Positions 6,289 through 13,874 of a DNA stretch of 14,236 nt are shown here, piece by piece; positions within the stretch are counted from its first letter, which is position 1, and every line of letters begins with the position of its first letter. The notes beneath the pieces are model-generated. The model saw only the letters and a list, made by a program, of their open reading frames with translations. It searched no databases and had not been told where the DNA came from. Source of the DNA: Acetobacteraceae bacterium (GTDB lineage Bacteria; Pseudomonadota; Alphaproteobacteria; Acetobacterales; Acetobacteraceae); contig JANXRT010000062.1 of NCBI GenBank assembly GCA_025356735.1, positions 1 through 14,236 on the forward strand, given 5' to 3'. The position numbers and the translations under genes were made by a program.

Positions 6289-7559
6289 TGGCCGGGTTTC
6301 CGCCAGCCGCCGCATGGCGCGCGACCTGCGGCAGCGACCCGGTGCTGGCGGTCTGGGCGGGCGGCTGGCCGGTGTGCTTCACGGTGCGCAGCGGCGATCG
6401 GCAAACCAGCTTCGAGTTCATCGACGGGCACGTCACTGCCAACAACGGCAAGGCGCAATTCATCCTGATGGCCCCCGAGCCGATCTGGGAAAAATTCCTG
6501 CAGCCGTTTCCGCCGCGCCACCATCACGCCATCCTGGCGATGCGTATGCGGGTGCCGGAGTTCGTGATCGAGGGCGACGAGCTGGCCTTCGCGCAATACT
6601 GCCACGTCGTGCGGCGCGTGCTCGACATCGGCAAGTGGCTGGCGCTCGGCAACCCGGCACCGGCGCCGGTGTCGCTGCGGCCGGCGCTGGGCGACTGGCC
6701 GATGGCTGAAATCGCCGGCCGCTATGTCGAGGTGACCGCGCGGGGTGTGGATCATCGGATTTACTGTGAACAGGCCGGAACGAGCGGCCCAACCATCCTG
6801 TGCCTGCACACCGCCGGCGCCGATGGCCGGCAGTTCCACCGGCTGATGGCCGACCCCCGATTGGCGGCGTACCGGATGGTTTCGTTCGACCTGCCCTGGC
6901 ACGGCAAGTCGCCGCCACCCACCAACGCGATCCCGGGTTCCTGGCGATTGGATACGGACCTGTATGTCGAGTTGATCCTCGGCTTCATCGCCGCCGCCGG
7001 GTTGGAAAGACCCATCGTGCTCGGCGCCTCGATGTCGGGCGAAATCTGCCTGGAACTCGCCTACCGCGATCCGGACAAGTTTTCGGGGATCATCGCCTGC
7101 GAGGCTTGCGACAGGATCGAGCGGCGGCGCGCCATGTGGGCGGCCGACCCGCGCGTCAACCAGGCTTATTTCATTCCCGAATGGATCACCGGGCTGATGG
7201 CGCCGCAATCCCGGGCGGAAGCCGCCGCCGACGTCAACTGGCACTATGCCCAGGGCGGCCCTGGCGTCTTCGCCGGCGATATTGCCTTCTATGCCGATGA
7301 GTGGGACGCCCGCGACCGGGTCGCGCGCATCGACACCACGCGCTGCCCGTTGTTCATGCTGACCGGCGAATATGATTACTCCTGCACCGCCGAGGCCTCG
7401 GCCGCAACGGCGGCGAAAATTCCCGGCGCGCGGTTCCAGCGCATGGACGGCATCGGCCATTTCCCGTTCGCCGAAAATCCGAGACTGTTCGCCGACTATC
7501 TGCTGCCCGTTCTGGCCGAGCTTGAGGCTGGTCAAACGCGGCCGGCTGAGCGAGTCTAG
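6288..7559 (+). CDS. SCP2-like domain fused to alpha/beta hydrolase
   Basis: A 423-residue protein in two parts. Residues about 18-120 resemble a sterol-carrier (SCP2) domain: an FTVRSGDRQTSFEFIDGHVT strand pair, then a Trp-containing helix (WEKFLQPFPP) and LAMRMRVPEFVIEGD. Such domains hold lipids or acyl-CoAs. Residues about 145-412 form an alpha/beta hydrolase with HTAGAD (174-179) near the oxyanion hole, the nucleophile in LGASMSGE (Ser248), the acid in GEYDYS (Asp363) and the base in GIGHFPF (His391). The elbow is GxSxS instead of GxSxG. The lipid-binding half may deliver a hydrophobic ester or thioester to the hydrolase. The ATG at 6288 shares bases with the previous stop (TGATG); a GTG at 6285 is possible but less likely. 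The SCP2 call is from pattern only. Confidence 0.82.
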   Translation: MAGFPPAAAWRATCGSDPVLAVWAGGWPVCFTVRSGDRQTSFEFIDGHVTANNGKAQFILMAPEPIWEKFLQPFPPRHHHAILAMRMRVPEFVIEGDELAFAQYCHVVRRVLDIGKWLALGNPAPAPVSLRPALGDWPMAEIAGRYVEVTARGVDHRIYCEQAGTSGPTILCLHTAGADGRQFHRLMADPRLAAYRMVSFDLPWHGKSPPPTNAIPGSWRLDTDLYVELILGFIAAAGLERPIVLGASMSGEICLELAYRDPDKFSGIIACEACDRIERRRAMWAADPRVNQAYFIPEWITGLMAPQSRAEAAADVNWHYAQGGPGVFAGDIAFYADEWDARDRVARIDTTRCPLFMLTGEYDYSCTAEASAATAAKIPGARFQRMDGIGHFPFAENPRLFADYLLPVLAELEAGQTRPAERV

Positions 7560-7581
7560 CCGCTTCTCCGGAGAAACAGCC

Positions 7582-8010
7582 ATGCTCACCCTCGCCGACG
7601 CCCAGACCATCGTGGCTCACGCCGTCGCCCATGCCCGGGAAAAGAAATTCCAGCCGCTGGCAGTGGCGGTGCTGGATGCGCGCGGGGTGCTGAAGGCGTT
7701 CGGCGCCGAGGACGGCACCAGCCTGAAGCGCGCCGAGATCGCCACCGGCAAGGCTTTCGGCGCGCTGTCGCTGGGCATGGGCTCGCGCGCCATTGCCAAG
7801 GCCGCCGCCGACCGGCCGGCCTTCGTCGCGGCCGTGACACATGCGGTCGGCGGATCGCTGATCCCGGTGCCGGGCGGCGTGCTGATCCGAGATGGCCAGG
7901 GCGGCATCATCGGCGCGGTCGGGATTTCCGGCGACAACTCCGACAACGACGAGGCGGCGGCGCTGGCGGGCGTTGCGGCAACGACGCTGAAGGCCGACCC
8001 GGGAGCCTAA
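7582..8010 (+). CDS. GlcG/HbpS family protein
   Basis: A 142-residue protein spanning the whole GlcG/HbpS fold. The body contains FQPLAVAVLDARGVL (23-37), KRAEIATGKAFGAL (49-62), a Pro-Gly turn IPVPGGVLI (94-102) and the family-typical GAVGISGDNSDNDE (111-124). Members include heme-binding HbpS and the accessory protein GlcG of glycolate loci; many occur in small-acid catabolic operons with no proven role. No secretion signal is present, so this copy is probably cytoplasmic. It follows the fusion hydrolase by 22 bp with GGAGA before its ATG, so it is the third gene of the operon. Its TAA shares bases with the TAG of the convergent acyltransferase gene, a 4-bp overlap. Confidence 0.85.
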   Translation: MLTLADAQTIVAHAVAHAREKKFQPLAVAVLDARGVLKAFGAEDGTSLKRAEIATGKAFGALSLGMGSRAIAKAAADRPAFVAAVTHAVGGSLIPVPGGVLIRDGQGGIIGAVGISGDNSDNDEAAALAGVAATTLKADPGA

Positions 8011-9173
8011 CCCTGCAACGTCGCGGCGAGGCTGCGGCCGCGCAGGCGGTCGCGCAATCTCCCGACCTGCGGGTCGATCAGGCGTGACATCGCGTAAGCA
8101 ACCACGAAGCTGAGCCCGATCCCGGACAGATAGGCCGGCATTGAGTATCCTTCCGTCAGCGACAAAACGACGATCATCGCCGGGATATGGTACAGGTATA
8201 ACGGGAAGGTTATCTCGCCGAGCGCCTGGTCGAGCCGGCGCAGCCGGGAAAGGTTGGTTCTGGCCAGCATTACCATGGCGGCCAGCAGTCCGGCCGTCAG
8301 CAGCCCGTCGAAGGTATGGTTCAGGTCAATGCCCGGCAGCTCCAGGTAGATCGGATGCTGAAGGAAGTTCATCTGCATCGCCGGAATGCAGGCCAAGGCG
8401 AACCAGCGTGCCGCCTGGCCGCCTGAAAGCGCAGCATAAAGCGCATAGCCGAAGGCGAAATAGGCAACCAGCCCCAGCTTCACCGGAGCAAGGCCAAACA
8501 AGGCGGCGGCATAGGCTAGCGTCGCGCAGGCTGCCATCAAGGCCAGCAGGTTGCGGGCGAAAAACCGCGACCACGCAGCCGCCAGCAAGGCCCCGAACAC
8601 CGCAAGGTAGAAGGCCATCTCGATCCGGACCGCCCATGCGATGCTGAGGAAGTCGAACGGCGCCCAGCGCCGGATCGGGATCGGCAGGAATGCCGCGAGG
8701 TTGGCCGTCAGGGCGGCTGGCGAGAAGGCGGCGGAAAAACCCGGCTCGAATACTTGGTCGCGCGCATCGCGCAGGATGCCGAACGAGAAGAACGCGTAGT
8801 GCACCGCGATCGACAGGATCACCGCGAGGATGAAATGCGGCACGATCCGCAGCAGCCGGTTGCCGATGAAGGCGAGCGGTTTCTGGAGGTAGAAACGCTG
8901 CACCGCCTCGGCGATGACGAAGCCGGATAGGGCGAAGAATACCAGCACGGCGCTGCTTCCGGGCGACAGGCCGAGTGCCAAGTCATGCAGCGGGTCCGGC
9001 GCAGCGTTGGCGGTGAAGTGTTGGAACACGACCAAGGAGGCCAGCAGCAGCCTGAAAGCCCCGAACGGGCGATAAGCCAGCAGCCGGACCCGGGTATTCG
9101 CGAACGCCTCGGTAGCCGGCTTTTCAAGCGCGGGCGGCACTTCAAGAACAAATGGACGCAAGACCTCTGTCAC
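8007..9173 (-). CDS. Acyltransferase 3 family membrane protein (OafA/YrhL type)
   Basis: A 388-residue integral membrane protein with about ten hydrophobic segments. It probably transfers an acetyl or other acyl group to a surface sugar or lipid at the inner membrane. Family marks: FRLLLASLVVFQHF (40-53) with the conserved His52 in the first membrane helix, ALSGFVIAE (81-89), NRLLRIVPHF (105-114), the IAWAVRIEMAFY segment (178-189) that matches the usual WSLxxEWxFY, and FPLYLYHIP (323-331) near the end. The first 30 residues are a cytoplasmic lead-in. The start is uncertain: the frame opens at a GTG (9171-9173) with no clear ribosome site, and no in-frame ATG lies before the first helix. It is downstream of the dctA pseudogene on the same strand, separated by 103 bp. 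Confidence 0.85.
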   Translation of the reverse strand: MTEVLRPFVLEVPPALEKPATEAFANTRVRLLAYRPFGAFRLLLASLVVFQHFTANAAPDPLHDLALGLSPGSSAVLVFFALSGFVIAEAVQRFYLQKPLAFIGNRLLRIVPHFILAVILSIAVHYAFFSFGILRDARDQVFEPGFSAAFSPAALTANLAAFLPIPIRRWAPFDFLSIAWAVRIEMAFYLAVFGALLAAAWSRFFARNLLALMAACATLAYAAALFGLAPVKLGLVAYFAFGYALYAALSGGQAARWFALACIPAMQMNFLQHPIYLELPGIDLNHTFDGLLTAGLLAAMVMLARTNLSRLRRLDQALGEITFPLYLYHIPAMIVVLSLTEGYSMPAYLSGIGLSFVVAYAMSRLIDPQVGRLRDRLRGRSLAATLQG

Positions 9174-9220
9174 ATCGATCGCCCATGCAAGGCTGGACGG
9201 ATCGCCAGCTTGGCACCGGT

Positions 9221-9239
9221 AAAAGAATGGTCGCCGACC
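9221..9239 (-). terminator. Weak terminator candidate after the dctA pseudogene
   Basis: On the minus strand, GGTC-GGC-GACC (9239-9229) is followed directly by ATTCTTTT (9228-9221). The T-rich tail is right for intrinsic termination but the stem is only 4 bp. It lies about 40 bp past the dctA stop and before the acyltransferase start, where a terminator would be expected. Confidence 0.25.
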
Positions 9240-9276
9240 GTCTACCCGGCCCTTTGATCCATGGACAGTCTCCCGT

Positions 9277-10586
9277 TCAGCCGACGCTGAGCATTTCCTG
9301 CTCGCTTGACGGGTCGTGCTGGCGCATCAGGCCGCGGCGGAGCTTGTCATGGTCGAGCTCGCCTTCCCACCAGGCGACCACCACCGTCGCCACGCCGTTG
9401 CCGATCAGGTTGGTGATCGCCCGGCACTCGCTCATGAACTTGTCGATGCCGAGCACGATCGCCATGCCCGGCACCAGCTTGGGGTCGATCACCGCTAACG
9501 TCGCGGCCAGGGTGATGAAGCCCGCTCCCGTCACGCCGCTGGCGCCCTTCGAGGTCAGCATCGCCACGCCGATGATCGTGATCTGCTGACCGAAGCTGAG
9601 ATCCGCGCCGAGAGCCTGGCCGATGAACAGCGTCGCAAGAGTCATGTAGATGTTGGTGCCGTCGAGGTTGAACGAGTAACCTGTCGGCACCACCAGCCCA
9701 ACCACCGGCTTGGAGCAGCCGAGCTGCTCCAGCTTGGCCATCAGCTGCGGCAGAGCGCTTTCGGACGAACTGGTGCCTAGCACGATCAGCAGCTCATCCC
9801 TGATGTAGGCCATGAACCGGAAGATGTTGAAGCCGACGATGCGCGCGATGATGCCGAGCACCACGACCACGAACAGCGCGGCTGTCGCGTAGAAGGTCAG
9901 GATCAGTTCGAACAGGTTGCCGAGTGCCGCCGGCCCGAACTTGCCGACGGTGAAGGCCATGGCGCCGCCTTCATGACGATGCCGATGATGCCGAAGAACA
10001 CGTGGGCGAGGTCGTCGATCCCCGTGCGCAGCGCCTGGCCGCGGCTGCCCATCGCCATCAGCGAGAAGCCGAACAGGATGGCGACCAGCAGCACCTGCAG
10101 GATTTCGCCCTGGGCGAAGCCGCCGACCACCGCGTCGGGAATGATGTGCAGGATGAAATCGACGCTTTTCATCTCGTGCGCCTGGCGGGCGAAGCCGGCG
10201 ACGCTGGCGGCATCGGGCATCTTGCCGCCGAAATTGGCACCAGGCTTGGTCAGGTTGCCGACCAGCAGGCCGATCAGCAGGGCGAAGGATGAAACCACCT
10301 CGAAATAGACCAGCGCCTTGAGCCCGACGCGGCCGACCTTCTTGGCATCCTAGATTTGGGCGATGCCGGAGACGACGGTGAAGAAGATGATCGGCGCGAT
10401 CAGCATCTTTATCAGCTTGATGAAGCCGTCGCCGAGCGCCTTGACCCAATCGTTGGTGGCGATCGCCGGGAACAGCCAGCCGACCAGCGCGCCGAGCAGG
10501 ATGGCGAACAGCACCTGGATGTAGAGCACCTTGTAGAACGGCTTCCTGGCGATCGGCTCGGCGCGACCGGGCACTACGGCATCCAT
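9277..10586 (-). pseudogene. dctA: dctA-like C4-dicarboxylate:cation symporter, broken by two lesions
   Basis: The remains of a DctA-type inner-membrane symporter for succinate, fumarate and malate. Family signatures are intact in pieces: GTSSSESALP, PTGYSFNLDGTNIY, SKGASGVTGAGFITLAATL and DKFMSECRAITNLIGN. Lesion 1 is an in-frame TAG at codon 79 (10350-10352), after VVSGIAQI and before DAKKVGRVG. Relatives often have Gln here, so CAG to TAG is the simple explanation. Lesion 2 is at 9961-9966, about codon 207. KAAP is followed out of frame by MAFTVGKFG, where relatives read APIGAFGAMAF. Restoring a 19-nt loss gives 1329 nt, exactly 443 codons including the stop, a normal DctA length. The start ATG (10584-10586) has GGGGA upstream. 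A functional product is very unlikely. Sequencing error is possible for one lesion but improbable for both. Confidence 0.9.
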
Positions 10587-10638
10587 GTGCGAATTCCCCA
10601 AAACCCCCGGGCTGTGGCGCCCGAGTGGCAATGGTCGC

Positions 10639-10666
10639 GCAATAGCAGGATTGTCATGCGCGTCAA
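10639..10666 (-). promoter_or_regulatory. Possible promoter of the dctA pseudogene
   Basis: On the minus strand TTGACG (10666-10661) is followed after 16 nt by TATTGC (10644-10639), a moderate -35/-10 pair with TG near an extended -10 position. It lies about 50 nt upstream of the dctA ATG in the 178-bp gap divergent from the SDR gene. No sigma-54 site was clearly seen, although many dctA genes use one. Tentative. Confidence 0.33.
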
Positions 10667-10764
10667 CGGATATCCAGGGGATCGGCAATCATCGCCGCCT
10701 TCCCGTGCTTTCCAGACCAACGGCCACACGCCATAGTTCGCCCAAGCAGGGAACGGGGAAGAAA

Positions 10765-11616
10765 ATGGCAAAGCTCACCGGCCGCGTGGCGATCGTCACC
10801 GGCGCCAGCCGCGGCATCGGCCAGGCGATCGCCGAACTGTTCGCATCCGAGGGTGCGCGCGTGGTCTGCGCCGCGCGCACGCTGGACGAAGGTGACCATA
10901 AGATGCTGGAGGGCTCGCTCAAGCGCACCGTGGATAACATCCGTGCCGCCGGCGGTGAGGCGATGGCCGTCACCGCCGACGTCTCGACCGAGGGCGAGTG
11001 CATTTCCCTCGTCGAGCAGGCCCGGGTGGCCTACGGGCCGATCGACATCCTAGTCAACAACGCTGCCCTGAACTACTACATCCCGACCGCCGAATACCCG
11101 ACCAGCCGGTGGGCGCGGGCCTTCGCGGTCAACGTGCACGGGCCGTTTGTTCTGTCGAAGGCCGTCCTGGCCGACATGATCCGCCGGAGATCGGGCGCCA
11201 TCGTCAACATCAGCTCAGGGGCGGCGATCGGCCCGGGGCGCGGCCCTTATGAGGACCAGACCGTGCGCGGCGGGGTGCTGTACGGCGCCACCAAGGCGGC
11301 GCTGGAGCGCTTCACCCAGGGGCTGGCGCAGGAGATGTCGGAGCATGGCGGCATCACCGTCGCCGCCCTGTCCCCCTCGCGCGTGGTGCCGACGCCGGGC
11401 ACGCTGCACTTCAAGCTGGTCGATGGGCCCGACGATCCGCGCGGCGAGCCGGTGTCCTACATGGCGCGCGCGGCGCTGCTGCTGGCCAGCGAGTCGGCGG
11501 CCAAGGTCAATGGCCGCGTCACCTACAGCCAGCAGATACTGAAGGAATATGGCCTGATCGACAGCGCGTCAGGGCGTGGCGTGGAGATCGCCGGGTCGGG
11601 ATACTCCCAGGTCTAG
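10765..11616 (+). CDS. SDR family NAD(P)-dependent oxidoreductase
   Basis: A 283-residue classical short-chain dehydrogenase. Seen: the cofactor-binding TGASRGIG (12-19), NNAA (98-101, the usual NNAG with Ala), an IVNISSG strand with the catalytic serine (Ser150 or 151), and the YGATK active site (Tyr173, Lys177). Between serine and tyrosine lies a longer loop, GAAIGPGRGPYEDQTVRGG, than in most SDRs, which probably shapes the substrate pocket. The C-terminal tail ends in GSGYSQV. The start has GGGGAAGAAA directly before the ATG. It is divergent from the broken dctA and convergent with the cyclopropane synthase gene, overlapping it by 48 bp at the 3' ends. The substrate cannot be told; alcohol, hydroxyacid and acyl-CoA relatives all exist. 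Confidence 0.87.
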   Translation: MAKLTGRVAIVTGASRGIGQAIAELFASEGARVVCAARTLDEGDHKMLEGSLKRTVDNIRAAGGEAMAVTADVSTEGECISLVEQARVAYGPIDILVNNAALNYYIPTAEYPTSRWARAFAVNVHGPFVLSKAVLADMIRRRSGAIVNISSGAAIGPGRGPYEDQTVRGGVLYGATKAALERFTQGLAQEMSEHGGITVAALSPSRVVPTPGTLHFKLVDGPDDPRGEPVSYMARAALLLASESAAKVNGRVTYSQQILKEYGLIDSASGRGVEIAGSGYSQV

Positions 11617-12840
11617 GAGTGATGGCCGACCCGCCTGGATGTAGTCGCGGGTCAGCGGCACCGCCGTCTGGCCGCGGGCAAGCTGGATCTGGAACACCAT
11701 GTGGCTGCCGTGGCGGAAGGCGAGCTCGCTGAGGACCAGATAGAGCTCGAACATGCGGCAGAATCGGTCGTCGTAGATTGCGGCGATGGTGTCGCGGTTG
11801 GCGGCGAACCGGCGGCGCCAGTGGCGGATGGTCTCGGCGTAATGCAGCCGCAGCACCTCGATGTCGGTGGCGATAAGGCCGCTGCGCTCAACCGCCGGCA
11901 GCACCTCGCCCAGCGCTGGGCAGTAGCCGCCCGGAAAGATGTATTTGGTGATCCACCGGCTGGTCTGGCCGGCGCCGTGGGTGCGCCCGATCGCGTGCAG
12001 CAAGGCGACGCCGTCCGGGTGCAGGGCCCGGTTCACGATTTTGAAGAACGCGTCGTAGTGGCCGACGCCGACATGCTCGAACATGCCGACCGAGACGATA
12101 CGGTCGAACCGGCGGCCGGGGTCCAGCGCGCGGTAATCCAGCAACTCGAACGTCACGCGATCGCTCAGTCCCTCGGCGGCGGCCCGGGCGCGGGCTTCGT
12201 GCAGTTGCTCGGCGGACAGGGTGATGCCGGTCACGAGGGCGCCGTGGTCGCGCGCCAGACTGAGCGCCATGCCGCCCCAGCCGCAGCCGATGTCGAGCAC
12301 CTGCAGGCCAGGCCGGTCGAGGCACAATTTAGCGGCGATGTGCTGTTTCTTGGCTGCCTGTGCTTCCTCCAGAGTCTCGTGGCCGGTCGCGAAGTAGGCG
12401 CAGGAATATTGGCGGTCGCGGTCGAGGAACAGCGAATACAGCCGGCCGTTGAGGTCGTAGTGGTGGGCCACGTTGCGGCGCGCACGGCCGGCCGGATTGT
12501 GTTGGCGCAGCCGCCGCGACAGGCCGCCGAGGAAGTGCCGCAGCCGGCCGATCGGGTGCACCGCGCCGTTCGCCCGATAGTTGCGGATGACGGCATCCAC
12601 GAGTTCGAACATTGTGCAGCCGACCGGCACGACGCGCGCGTCCGTCAGCGCCTCGCCGACGGCGAGTTCCGGGTCGAGCAGAATGTGGCGGATGGTCCTG
12701 GTGTCGTGGATCCGGAACCCCACGCTAGGCGCAGAGTCTGCCGTGCCATACCGGGTGCTTTGCCCATCCGGCCAGTGGACGACGATCTGGCCGATGGTGA
12801 CGAACCGCTTCAGGATCGCGTCAAGCGCATCCCGCATCAT
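11569..12840 (-). CDS. cfa: Cyclopropane-fatty-acyl-phospholipid synthase family methyltransferase
   Basis: A 423-residue SAM-dependent enzyme that adds a methylene bridge to double bonds of membrane phospholipid acyl chains. Seen: the N-terminal lipid-binding region with HHYDLNGRLYSLFLD (126-140) and YSCAYF (145-150), SAM motif I LDIGCGWGG (182-190), GMFEHVG (252-258) whose Glu255 corresponds to the bicarbonate-binding glutamate of the family, KYIFPGGYCP (299-308), and the C-terminal HYAETIRHWRRRF (333-345). All key residues are present and the length is typical. Two adjacent in-frame ATG codons (12840, 12837) are possible starts; no strong ribosome site precedes them. The last 16 residues, past the conserved domain, are antisense to the SDR 3' end. 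It is on the same strand as the ribosomal operon but separated by 144 bp and probably has its own promoter. Confidence 0.9.
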   Translation of the reverse strand: MMRDALDAILKRFVTIGQIVVHWPDGQSTRYGTADSAPSVGFRIHDTRTIRHILLDPELAVGEALTDARVVPVGCTMFELVDAVIRNYRANGAVHPIGRLRHFLGGLSRRLRQHNPAGRARRNVAHHYDLNGRLYSLFLDRDRQYSCAYFATGHETLEEAQAAKKQHIAAKLCLDRPGLQVLDIGCGWGGMALSLARDHGALVTGITLSAEQLHEARARAAAEGLSDRVTFELLDYRALDPGRRFDRIVSVGMFEHVGVGHYDAFFKIVNRALHPDGVALLHAIGRTHGAGQTSRWITKYIFPGGYCPALGEVLPAVERSGLIATDIEVLRLHYAETIRHWRRRFAANRDTIAAIYDDRFCRMFELYLVLSELAFRHGSHMVFQIQLARGQTAVPLTRDYIQAGRPSLLDLGVSRPGDLHATP

Positions 12841-12984
12841 CTCAGGCTGACCCGTTCTACAGGGTTATCCGACACGCCGGACAACGCCGGGCCATATCGG
12901 CGGGTTCCCGTAACGAATTGCGGCCAGCCCCTCGTTGGAAGGTCCGGCCGCAAGGTCGTCACGAACGCTGGAACAGCGGGGGAA
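12841..12984 (-). other. Gap between rplI and the cyclopropane synthase gene
   Basis: 144 bp with no coding signal. Just after the rplI stop, CGCTG-TTC-CAGCG (12978-12966 on the minus strand) is a short stem followed by TTCGTG, a poor terminator candidate for the ribosomal operon. Near the synthase start, TTGTCC and TAGAAC lie 19 nt apart, a weak promoter-like pair. Neither is convincing. Confidence 0.3.
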
Positions 12985-13554
12985 CTAGTCGTCGAGCTGG
13001 ACGCCGTCGGCATTCGGGTCGAACAGCTCCAGCGGCTCGGCCGCGTCTTCCTCGGCGGCCAGGCCGACGCGCTCGCCGCGCGCCTGCTTCTCCGCCTCTT
13101 CCGGGCTGCGGGCGACGTTCGCGGTCACCGGCATGGTGACCTCGGGATGCAGCACCACACGCACGGTAGTCAGGCCGAGCGCCTTGATCGGATGGTCGAG
13201 CACAACCTGCTGGCGGTTGATGGTGAGGCCGCCGGCGGTGCAGGCATCGGCGATGTCGCGCGGCGACACAGAGCCGTACAGGCTGCCCGACTCGCCGGCC
13301 TGGCGGATGATGACGACGGTGAGCCCGCCGACCCGCTCGGCCAGGCGCTCGGCCTCGTTGCGCCGCTTGATGTTCTGCGCCTCAAGCTGGGCGCGGTCGT
13401 TCTCGAACCGCGCCAGGCTGGTCTTGTTGGCGCGGATCGCCTTCTTCTCGGGCAGCAGGAAGTTGCGAGCATAGCCCGGCTTCACCTTCACCACGTCGCC
13501 CATCTGGCCCAGCTTGTCGACACGCTGGAGCAGGATCACTTCTACGGCGGCCAT
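12985..13554 (-). CDS. rplI: 50S ribosomal protein L9
   Basis: A 189-residue L9 that binds 23S rRNA at the base of the L1 stalk. The N-terminal RNA-binding domain (1-52) opens MAAVEVILLQRVDKLGQMGD and contains VKPGYARNFLLPEKKA. The long connecting helix covers about 41-75, and the C-terminal domain includes GSLYGSVSPRDIADA and the strand VRVVLHPEV. An acidic tail (AAEEDAAEPLELFDPNADG) extends it beyond the roughly 150 residues of enterobacterial L9, as in many alphaproteobacteria. The start has GAGGGGAAATACG before ATG. It is the last gene of rpsF-rpsR-rplI, 11 bp after rpsR. Confidence 0.97.
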   Translation of the reverse strand: MAAVEVILLQRVDKLGQMGDVVKVKPGYARNFLLPEKKAIRANKTSLARFENDRAQLEAQNIKRRNEAERLAERVGGLTVVIIRQAGESGSLYGSVSPRDIADACTAGGLTINRQQVVLDHPIKALGLTTVRVVLHPEVTMPVTANVARSPEEAEKQARGERVGLAAEEDAAEPLELFDPNADGVQLDD

Positions 13555-13565
13555 CGTATTTCCCC

Positions 13566-13868
13566 TCAGGCCAGGATGTAGGGCAGCAGCGCCAGGAACC
13601 GGGCGCGCTTGATGGCGTTGGCCAACTCGCGCTGCTTCTTGCCGGAAACCGCGGTGATGCGGCTCGGCACGATCTTTCCGCGCTCGCTCAGAAAGCGCGA
13701 CAGCAGGCGTACGTCCTTGTAGTCGATCACCGGCGCGTTGGGGCCGGAGAACGGGCAGGACTTCCTACGCCGATAGAAGGGGCGGCGAGCGCCGGCGGCT
13801 GCGGCACCGGTGGCGCCAGCCGCGGCGGCGCCGCCGGAGCGGCGGCCGGAATCAGAACTGTCGGACAT
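13566..13868 (-). CDS. rpsR: 30S ribosomal protein S18
   Basis: A 100-residue S18, a partner of S6 on the platform of the small subunit. The conserved core is complete: RRRKSCPFSG (33-42), IDYKDVRLLSRFLSERGKIV (48-67), then SRITAVSGKKQRELA and the C-terminal KRARFLALLPY (87-97). Ahead of the core is an unusually Ala/Gly-rich stretch (about 11-28) after a Ser/Asp-rich start, making the protein longer than the roughly 75 residues of E. coli S18. AGGGA precedes the ATG. It lies 6 bp after rpsF and 11 bp before rplI, in the standard order. Confidence 0.97.
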   Translation of the reverse strand: MSDSSDSGRRSGGAAAAGATGAAAAGARRPFYRRRKSCPFSGPNAPVIDYKDVRLLSRFLSERGKIVPSRITAVSGKKQRELANAIKRARFLALLPYILA

Positions 13869-13874
13869 GTCTGC

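Noticed and set aside
6135..7610. A 491-codon minus-strand open frame
   Set aside because: It is the antisense shadow of the SCP2-hydrolase fusion gene, whose coding strand has a full catalytic triad and a coupled start.
10350..10352. Programmed amber readthrough or pyrrolysine at the dctA TAG
   Set aside because: DctA is not a known recoding target, and a second frame-breaking deletion downstream makes simple pseudogene decay the better explanation.
11701..13581. A 626-codon open frame on the plus strand
   Set aside because: It lies antisense across the cyclopropane synthase and rplI, both with clear family motifs. Long antisense frames are expected at this GC content, and its translation shows no domain.
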